A DNA stretch of 9,632 bases, taken from Nocardia sp. (GTDB taxonomy: Bacteria > Actinomycetota > Actinomycetes > Mycobacteriales > Mycobacteriaceae). A model generated the notes under the pieces. It did no database searches. It saw nothing but the letters and a program-made list of their open reading frames with translations, and was not told the DNA's origin. Below are positions 5,380 to 9,632 of this stretch, in pieces (the stretch's first letter is position 1; every line of letters begins with the position of its first letter). Made by a program: the position numbers and the translations under genes. The DNA is taken from the NCBI GenBank assembly GCA_013361595.1, contig JABFXT010000881.1:1-9632 (forward strand), in the 5' to 3' direction.

Positions 5380-5429
5380 CTGACCGGTCGATCCGGGGGC
5401 TGCCCCGGGCCCCTGGATCGATCGGTCAG
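5380..5429 (+). terminator. Long convergent terminator stem between MFS and Uma2 genes
   Basis: Bases 5380-5400 pair with 5409-5429 over 21 positions around an 8-nt loop. In plus-strand RNA all 21 positions pair: 19 Watson-Crick and two G-U (5387 and 5395). In minus-strand RNA the same two positions become A-C mismatches, so the stem favours ending the MFS transcript. It begins nine bases after the MFS stop codon and covers the stop codon of the opposing Uma2 gene (5426-5428). No U-run follows on either side. Confidence 0.75.
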
Positions 5430-6028
5430 ATCTCGATCAGGACCGCGGGATCGAACTCCACCCGAATCGTCTTGTCCGCCTCGATCTCAGCGCTGAACAC
5501 TTGTCCCTCGGTGACCGTGGGCTCCCATCGATAGGTGGCACCGTCCAGTACTCCGCGATGGATCCGGACCTTCGGCTGATGCTCGACGATCCAGTACTGC
5601 GGTATGCCCAGTTCCGCGTATTCGCGCACCTTACGCACACGGTCGGTGCGCTCGCTGCCGCTACCCGGGGAAACCACCTCCACCACCAGCAGCAGGTCGA
5701 TCCCCGGGATCAGCTTCGGCGACTCGTCGGCGATCACGGAACGCGCGACGTCGTAAGGAACCAATGCGATATCGGGTTTCCGCACGCCGGCCGGTGTGCT
5801 GACCTCCCATTCTCCGCCATCACACACGATCACCGCGGCATCGCCGAGCATTCCCTCGATCCTGCGGGCCAGCGTTCGCGCAATCCAGTTGTGCCGAGCC
5901 CCCGCTGCCACCTCGACCAACCACCCGTCTTCGAGCTCGAATCCTTTGCCGTCCTCCGGCCGGTCGTACAGATCCAGCACCGTGTACGGGCCGAAGCCGG
6001 CATCACTGGTGGCGTGCCACGCGGTCAT
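5426..6028 (-). CDS. Uma2-family (DUF820) protein with PD-(D/E)XK nuclease-like core
   Basis: The 200-residue protein belongs to the Uma2/DUF820 family, whose fold resembles restriction endonucleases and which is very common, often in many copies, in actinomycetes and cyanobacteria. The expected pattern is intact: a Glu in GWLVEV (Glu39), RKPDIALVP with Asp86, LLVVEVVSPGS with Glu117, then Lys133 in RVRKVREYAELGIPQYWIV. Metal-dependent nuclease activity is therefore plausible, but the cellular role of the family is not established. ATG at 6028 has an excellent GGAGG five bases upstream. It lies between the MFS gene and leuB, where the mycobacterial block as I remember it has no gene, so it is probably an insertion. 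A possible -10 (TACCAT, 6083-6078) lies inside a small palindrome, CCGAT-GGT-ATCGG (6075-6087). Its stop codon is within the convergent terminator. Confidence 0.9.
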   Translation of the reverse strand: MTAWHATSDAGFGPYTVLDLYDRPEDGKGFELEDGWLVEVAAGARHNWIARTLARRIEGMLGDAAVIVCDGGEWEVSTPAGVRKPDIALVPYDVARSVIADESPKLIPGIDLLLVVEVVSPGSGSERTDRVRKVREYAELGIPQYWIVEHQPKVRIHRGVLDGATYRWEPTVTEGQVFSAEIEADKTIRVEFDPAVLIEI

Positions 6029-6092
6029 GCTGCCTCCAAGTGCTCGGGCCGCCCATCAGGGACGCCCAGGTACCCCGATGGTATCGGACACG

Positions 6093-6122
6093 CGACCCGA
6101 TTCCGCGGACGGAACCGGGTCG
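6093..6122 (-). terminator. leuB terminator hairpin
   Basis: A 13-bp stem joins 6093-6105 with 6110-6122 around a CGGA tetraloop (plus-strand reading), ten bases after the leuB stop codon. In minus-strand RNA every position pairs, one as G-U; in plus-strand RNA that position is an A-C mismatch. This fits termination of leuB transcription before the Uma2 gene. There is no U-tract. Confidence 0.6.
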
Positions 6123-6132
6123 ATCACCGAGG

Positions 6133-7140
6133 TCAGAGGGCGGCGGCGATCCGATCCCCCACCTCGGTGGTCGAGGCGGTGCCGGTGCGGCCGGAGAGAT
6201 CCTTGGCGACCGCGTCCTGGATACGGGCCGCGGCCGCGGATTCGCCCTTGTGCTCGAGCAGCAGCGAGACCGAGAGGATGGCGGCGGTCGGATCGGCCTT
6301 CGACCGACCGGCGATATCCGGGGCACTGCCGTGGACCGGCTCGAACATGCTGGGGTTGGTCCCGGTGGCGTCGATATTACCGCTGGCCGCCAGGCCGATT
6401 CCGCCACTGACGGCGGCGGCGAGGTCGGTGATGATATCGCCGAAGAGATTGTCGGTGACGATCACGTCGAACCGGCCCGGATCGTTGACCATATGGATCG
6501 TGGCGGCGTCGATGTGCTGGTAGGCCACCTCGACATCGCCGAATTCCGCGCCGACCTCGTCGACCGTGCGCTGCCACAGCGAACCGGCGAAGGCGAGCAC
6601 GTTCGTCTTGTGCACCAGGGTGAGGTGCTTGCGCCGGGCCTGCGCCTTCGCGAAGGCGTACCGGACCACCCGTTCCACCCCGAACCGGGTGTTGGTGCTG
6701 ACCTCGGTGGCGACCTCGTGCGGGGTGTCCACCCGGATCGCGCCACCGGTGCCGGTGTACGGCCCCTCGGTCCCTTCCCGGACCACCACGAAATCGATAT
6801 CCGGGCTACCCGCCAGCGGGCTGCCGACTCCCGGGTACAGCTTCGAGGGGCGCAGGTTCACATGGTGGTCGAGCGCGAACCGGGTGCGCAGCAGCAGGCC
6901 ACGCTCCAGGACACCACTGGGCACCGACGGGTCGCCGATGGCCCCGAGCAGGATGGCGTCGTGCTGCTTCAGTTCGGGCAGCACCGATTCGGGCAGCACC
7001 TCGCCGGTGGCGTGGTAACGCTTGGCGCCCAGGTCGTATTCGGTGCGCTCGACTCCGGGCAGCACCACATCGAGCACCTTGAGCGCCTCGGCGACGACTT
7101 CCGGACCGATACCGTCACCGGGAATCACGGCGAGTTTCAT
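6133..7140 (-). CDS. leuB: 3-isopropylmalate dehydrogenase
   Basis: LeuB (335 residues) oxidatively decarboxylates (2R,3S)-3-isopropylmalate with NAD+ to 2-oxoisocaproate, the third step of leucine synthesis, in the cytoplasm. The N-terminus [16 protein letters not shown] is typical. Substrate-binding arginines appear in [20 protein letters not shown] (Arg87, Arg97) and [12 protein letters not shown] (Arg121). Lys178 lies in VHKTNVLAF. The metal-binding signature is [13 protein letters not shown] (228-240, with Asp235 and Asp239), helped by Asp211. The cofactor-side motif [12 protein letters not shown] is at 267-278. Length equals that of mycobacterial LeuB. ATG at 7140 is chosen because homology starts there; no strong Shine-Dalgarno is visible, and in-frame codons upstream to 7311 have no family similarity. 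It lies 202 bp downstream of serA on the same strand, with two strong stem-loops between, so it probably has a promoter of its own that I could not identify. Confidence 0.97.
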   Translation of the reverse strand: MKLAVIPGDGIGPEVVAEALKVLDVVLPGVERTEYDLGAKRYHATGEVLPESVLPELKQHDAILLGAIGDPSVPSGVLERGLLLRTRFALDHHVNLRPSKLYPGVGSPLAGSPDIDFVVVREGTEGPYTGTGGAIRVDTPHEVATEVSTNTRFGVERVVRYAFAKAQARRKHLTLVHKTNVLAFAGSLWQRTVDEVGAEFGDVEVAYQHIDAATIHMVNDPGRFDVIVTDNLFGDIITDLAAAVSGGIGLAASGNIDATGTNPSMFEPVHGSAPDIAGRSKADPTAAILSVSLLLEHKGESAAAARIQDAVAKDLSGRTGTASTTEVGDRIAAAL

Positions 7141-7245
7141 GACAACCACGCTTTCTACGAACGACGAGGCCGCGAACGGAGCGGGACGCGGCGGCGGGGC
7201 CGGGTACGCCTCGTCGCGGTCGTGTCCGGTCGCGGCGACGGTTTC

Positions 7246-7293
7246 CGGGTACCGGCCGCCCCGGGCGCGCGGCCCGGGGCGGATCGGTACCCG
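7246..7293 (-). terminator. Second stem-loop between serA and leuB (20 bp)
   Basis: An inner 11-bp perfect stem (7256-7266 with 7272-7282, loop GCGCG) is stacked on an outer 9-bp stem, CGGGTACCG (7246-7254) with CGGTACCCG (7285-7293). Only a one- against two-base internal loop separates them. It follows the serA terminator by three bases and precedes leuB by 105 bp. Backup termination is the simple reading; a regulatory leader for leuB is possible but no leucine-rich leader peptide is evident. Confidence 0.55.
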
Positions 7294-7296
7294 TCG

Positions 7297-7333
7297 GTGC
7301 GCGCTACCCACCGGCCCGGACGGTAGCGCGCAC
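7297..7333 (-). terminator. serA terminator hairpin
   Basis: A perfect 12-bp stem, GTGCGCGCTACC (7297-7308) with GGTAGCGCGCAC (7322-7333), encloses a 13-nt loop. It starts nine bases after the serA stop codon in the direction of transcription. There is no U-tract, but the position and strength make it the likely end of the serA mRNA. Confidence 0.65.
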
Positions 7334-7342
7334 GGGGTTACA

Positions 7343-8941
7343 TCAGAAGAGGTCGACCAGGGCGACCTTGGCGGCGCCGACCGCGGCGGCGATCTCCGAC
7401 CGCACCGCCTCGGGCACCTCCTTGTTGACCCGGAACACCACGGTGGCGCCTACTTTGTTGGCGTCCTGGGTGAGCTGGGCGGCGAGGATATCTATCTCGG
7501 CGGCGCCCAGGGCGGTACCGACCTTGCCCAGCGCGCCCGGCTTGTCCTCGTAGTTGAGAACCGCCAGGTTGATGCCCTCGGCCCGCAGATCGTAGTTGCG
7601 GCCGTTGATGTTGACGATCTTCTCGACCTGCTGCGGCTCGGTCAGCGCACCGGCGACATTGATGGTGCGGCCGTCGCCGAACACCGCGCGCAGATCCACC
7701 AGGCTGCGGTGGCTGGGGCTCTCGGTCGCGGTGGTCACCTCGGCGGTGATCCCGCGGGCCTCGGCCAGCGCCGGGGCGTTGACGAAGGTGACCTGGTCGT
7801 CGACATGAGCGGAGAACACGCCGCGCAGCGCCGCGAGCTGCAGCACCTCGACCGGGGAGGCGGCCAGTTCACCGCGCACCTGCACCTCGAGGCTGACCGG
7901 CAGTTCGTCGGCGAGCGCACCGAGCAGGGCACCCTGCTTGCGCACCAGATCCAGCCACGGTGCGACATCGTCGCCGACGGTGCCGCCGGTGACGTTGACC
8001 GCGCCCGGCACGAACTCACCGGCGAGGGCCAGCAGGACGGACTTGGCCACATCCGTGCCCGCCCGGTCCTGGGCCTCGCTGGTGGAGGCACCCAGATGCG
8101 GGGTCACCACGACCTGCGGCAGGTCGAACAGCGGGCTGTCGGTGCACGGCTCGGTCTCGTAGACGTCGATACCGGCGGCCCGCACATGACCCGAGGTGAT
8201 CGCCGCGGCGAGCGCGGCCTCGTCCACCAGGCCACCGCGCGCGGCGTTGACGATGATGACGCCCTTCTTGGTCTTGGCGAGCGCGTCCTTGCCGAGCAGG
8301 CCCTTGGTCTCCGGGGTCTTCGGCAGGTGGATGGAGATGAGGTCGGCCCGTTCGAGCACCTCGTCGAGGCTCAGCAGTTCGATACCGAGCTGCGCGGCGC
8401 GCGCCGGGGAGACATAGGGGTCGTAGGCGACGATCTTGGTCTCGAAGGCGGCGAGGCGGGCCGCGAACAGCTGCCCGATCCGGCCGAGGCCGATCACGCC
8501 GACGGTTTTTCCGAAGATCTCCACACCGTTGAAGCTGCTGCGCTTCCAGGTGTGCTCACGCAGCGTGGCGTCGGCGGCCGGGACCTGGCGGGCGGCGCTC
8601 AGCAGCAGGGTGACGGCGTGCTCGGCGGCGGTGTGGATATTGGACGTCGGGGCATTGACGACCATCACGCCGCGTTCGGTGGCGGCGGGGACATCGACAT
8701 TGTCCAGGCCGACTCCGGCCCGGGCGACGATCTGCAGGTTCTTGCCGGCTTCGAGGACTTCGGCATCGACGGTGGTCGCCGAGCGGACGAGCAGCGCATC
8801 GGCCTCCGGCACCGCGGCGAGCAGTGCGGGCCGATCCGGGCCGTCGACCCAACGGACCTCGACACCGTCACCGAGCGCGTCGACGGTCGACTGGGCGAGC
8901 TTGTCGGCGATCAGAACTACAGGACGGCCTGCTTGGCTCAC
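7343..8941 (-). CDS. serA: D-3-phosphoglycerate dehydrogenase
   Basis: SerA (532 residues) oxidises 3-phosphoglycerate to 3-phosphohydroxypyruvate with NAD+, the committed step of serine synthesis. It is the long actinobacterial type. The substrate domain is followed by the Rossmann motif GLGRIG (151-156). Catalytic residues sit in [11 protein letters not shown] (Arg235), YETEP (Glu264) and TPHLGAST (His282). An intervening allosteric-substrate-binding domain covers about 320-455. The C-terminal ACT domain (about 458-532, [19 protein letters not shown]) binds serine for feedback inhibition. GTG at 8941 is chosen because homology begins at [15 protein letters not shown] and AGGAG lies nine bases upstream. 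An in-frame ATG at 8986 would overlap the predicted -10 and add residues without family similarity. Proteins of this type form tetramers. It is transcribed alone or with weak read-through into leuB. Confidence 0.97.
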   Translation of the reverse strand: MSQAGRPVVLIADKLAQSTVDALGDGVEVRWVDGPDRPALLAAVPEADALLVRSATTVDAEVLEAGKNLQIVARAGVGLDNVDVPAATERGVMVVNAPTSNIHTAAEHAVTLLLSAARQVPAADATLREHTWKRSSFNGVEIFGKTVGVIGLGRIGQLFAARLAAFETKIVAYDPYVSPARAAQLGIELLSLDEVLERADLISIHLPKTPETKGLLGKDALAKTKKGVIIVNAARGGLVDEAALAAAITSGHVRAAGIDVYETEPCTDSPLFDLPQVVVTPHLGASTSEAQDRAGTDVAKSVLLALAGEFVPGAVNVTGGTVGDDVAPWLDLVRKQGALLGALADELPVSLEVQVRGELAASPVEVLQLAALRGVFSAHVDDQVTFVNAPALAEARGITAEVTTATESPSHRSLVDLRAVFGDGRTINVAGALTEPQQVEKIVNINGRNYDLRAEGINLAVLNYEDKPGALGKVGTALGAAEIDILAAQLTQDANKVGATVVFRVNKEVPEAVRSEIAAAVGAAKVALVDLF

Positions 8942-8985
8942 AGTGGGATACTCCTGGATGTGGGGACGGCCAGTTGACGGGCCCA

Positions 8986-8991
8986 AGCTTA
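8986..8991 (-). promoter_or_regulatory. Predicted -10 of serA (TAAGCT)
   Basis: TAAGCT on the minus strand fits TANNNT. Its predicted start near 8979 gives a leader of about 38 nt that contains the AGGAG ribosome site before the GTG at 8941. The -35 region (GACATG, 17 bp upstream) is poor. The call is based on pattern and position. Confidence 0.4.
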
Positions 8992-9193
8992 GTTCGGACC
9001 GATCCGGCCATGTCCCGCCCCCTGCTGTCGGTCACCGGCGACCTGCGGGGACCGCGGTCACCGGGTGTGCGGAATCACGCGCGGATCCCTGCCGGCACCT
9101 GGGCCGAGCGGCGTCGGGGCCGGGCCGCGGCGCGCACGAGCCCGGGCAGAGCACGTACCGGCACAGCGGTACCCGCCCCCGCGGGCACCGACC
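8992..9193. other. Gene-free stretch between the serA promoter and the csp terminator
   Basis: The gap between serA and the cold-shock gene is 315 bp; 8942-8991 holds the serA leader and -10, and 9194-9240 the csp terminator. In the rest I see no coding signal. It contains two copies of CGGTCACCGG (9029-9038 and 9055-9064, 26 bp apart), a palindrome GACCGCGGTC (9050-9059) overlapping the second copy, and a small inverted repeat GTACCG/CGGTAC (9155-9172). In DNA this GC-rich such elements arise easily, so no function is assigned. Confidence 0.5.
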
Positions 9194-9240
9194 CGAAAAC
9201 GACGCGCGGCCCCGCACCTTCGTCAGGTGCGGGGCCGCGC
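9194..9240 (-). terminator. Strong intrinsic terminator of the cold-shock gene
   Basis: A perfect 16-bp stem (9204-9219 with 9225-9240) with a 5-nt loop lies 16 bases after the csp stop codon. On the minus strand it is followed shortly by GTCGTTTTC, providing the only clear U-run terminator in the window. This is the best-supported terminator here. Confidence 0.88.
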
Positions 9241-9256
9241 TACATCGTCACATCAC

Positions 9257-9460
9257 TCAGATGGAGCGAACATCCTGAGCCTGCGGACCCTTCTGGCCCT
9301 GCCCGATCTCGAACTCCACCCGCTGGCCCTCTTCGAGGGTCCGGAAACCGCTACCGGAGACCGCGGAGTAATGCACGAAGACGTCAGGTCCGCCCCCGTC
9401 TTGCGCGATGAAGCCGAAGCCCTTCTCGCTGTTGAACCACTTCACACTGCCTTGAGCCAT
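9257..9460 (-). CDS. cspA: Cold-shock domain protein, CspA type
   Basis: The 67-residue product is a single cold-shock domain, an OB-fold that binds single-stranded RNA and DNA and acts as an RNA chaperone in the cytoplasm. The opening [18 protein letters not shown] holds RNP1 (KGFGFI, residues 13-18), and DVFVHYSAV holds RNP2 (VFVHY, 27-31). [24 protein letters not shown] completes the barrel. Length is the family norm and the sequence is close to mycobacterial CspA. ATG at 9460 begins exactly where the domain starts; frames further upstream to 9574 carry no family similarity. The ribosome site is weak (AAGTAAG). A minimal ATG-AAG-TAA frame lies just upstream at 9474-9466. Whether it is cold-induced or constitutive cannot be told from sequence. 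The symbol is by resemblance. Confidence 0.95.
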   Translation of the reverse strand: MAQGSVKWFNSEKGFGFIAQDGGGPDVFVHYSAVSGSGFRTLEEGQRVEFEIGQGQKGPQAQDVRSI

Positions 9461-9632
9461 GATACTTACTTCATACTTTCTGTTGCGAGCCAGCCGGATC
9501 ACGGTCGATCCATCTGATCTCTCTGACAACGATGCCACGATCCGGGAAGTTCCTCCACCTCGAAAACCCCCCACTGTGAGGGAGAACGCGGCTTCCGAAC
9601 ACCGGATATGACGTCCCGGCGCGTGCGATCCA
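9461..9632 (-). promoter_or_regulatory. 5' region of the cold-shock gene (incomplete)
   Basis: No gene is visible between the csp start and the right edge. The region is less GC-rich than its surroundings. It contains a long-range inverted repeat, CCGGATC (9494-9500) with GATCCGG (9539-9545), and a 9-bp palindromic GGAAGTTCC (9545-9553). A TTGTCA (9528-9523, minus strand) resembles a -35, but I find no good TANNNT at the right distance. Csp mRNAs often have long structured leaders, so this may be the untranslated leader. Confidence 0.3.

Noticed and set aside
4368..5534. A 388-codon frame overlapping the MFS gene on the same strand
   Set aside because: It is rich in Arg, Gly and Pro as expected of an off-frame reading and crosses the terminator at 5380-5429. 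The MFS frame has transmembrane segments and family motifs.
7141..7245. Leucine leader peptide and attenuator for leuB
   Set aside because: The minus-strand sequence before leuB contains no short frame rich in leucine codons, and no U-tract terminator follows the stem-loops.
7140..7311. N-terminal extension of leuB
   Set aside because: The added 57 codons read through the two intergenic stem-loops and have no similarity to LeuB, whose normal length matches the start at 7140.
6040..7326. A 428-codon open frame on the plus strand opposite leuB
   Set aside because: Shadow of leuB; it runs through two intergenic hairpins and shows no motif.
7022..8977. A 651-codon open frame on the plus strand opposite serA
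   Set aside because: It lies opposite the well-supported serA gene and has no recognisable family. Long antisense frames are expected in DNA with extreme third-position GC bias.
9460..9574. N-terminal extension of the cold-shock protein
   Set aside because: Cold-shock proteins are single domains of about 67 residues and the ATG at 9460 gives exactly that; the upstream codons carry no domain.
1..9632. CRISPR array, insertion sequence, prophage or defence island
   Set aside because: No periodic repeats, transposase, terminal inverted repeats with target duplication, integrase or phage genes were found. Repeated motifs are short and explained by promoters or hairpins.

Overview
The window looks like chromosomal DNA of a high-GC actinomycete of the order Mycobacteriales, most likely Nocardia or a close relative. 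This rests on high G+C with strong third-position GC bias, genes closely matching mycobacterial proteins, and gene order. From memory, M. tuberculosis H37Rv carries the same block: IclR regulator, F420/PPOX protein, tRNA-Glu, tRNA-Gln, gltX, FAH-family hydrolase, MFS transporter, leuB, serA (around Rv2989-Rv2996c). The genus assignment is an inference from similarity only.

Layout. 1-1083 (+): 3' part of an IclR-family regulator, then a small F420/flavin-binding PPOX-fold protein that seems to have its own leaderless promoter. 1090-1715: a 3' hairpin for the PPOX gene, a terminator, tRNA-Glu(CUC), tRNA-Gln(CUG) and two gltX-side hairpins; both tRNAs are on the minus strand and each has a recognisable promoter. 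1716-3966 (-): a FAH-family hydrolase followed 13 bp later by gltX. 3967-4152: a divergent regulatory region with a TTGAGA-type dyad operator. 4153-5370 (+): an MFS transporter. 5380-5429: a long convergent terminator stem. 5426-6028 (-): a Uma2-family (DUF820) PD-(D/E)XK-like protein, an addition to the ancestral block. 6133-8941 (-): leuB and serA, separated by two strong stem-loops. 9257-9460 (-): a CspA-type cold-shock protein with a strong terminator and part of its 5' region.

How the parts fit. GltX should charge both neighbouring tRNAs: actinomycetes generally lack GlnRS and make Gln-tRNA(Gln) from Glu-tRNA(Gln) with GatCAB. SerA commits 3-phosphoglycerate to serine; LeuB performs the third step of leucine synthesis. 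The transporter, hydrolase and PPOX protein have no assigned substrates.

Most of the window is ordinary core chromosome. I see no CRISPR array, IS element, phage gene or defence island. The points most worth a second look are the matched promoters and leader hairpins of the two tRNAs, the unassigned TTGAGA operator, the Uma2 insertion, two leaderless-type starts, and the stem-loops between serA and leuB.
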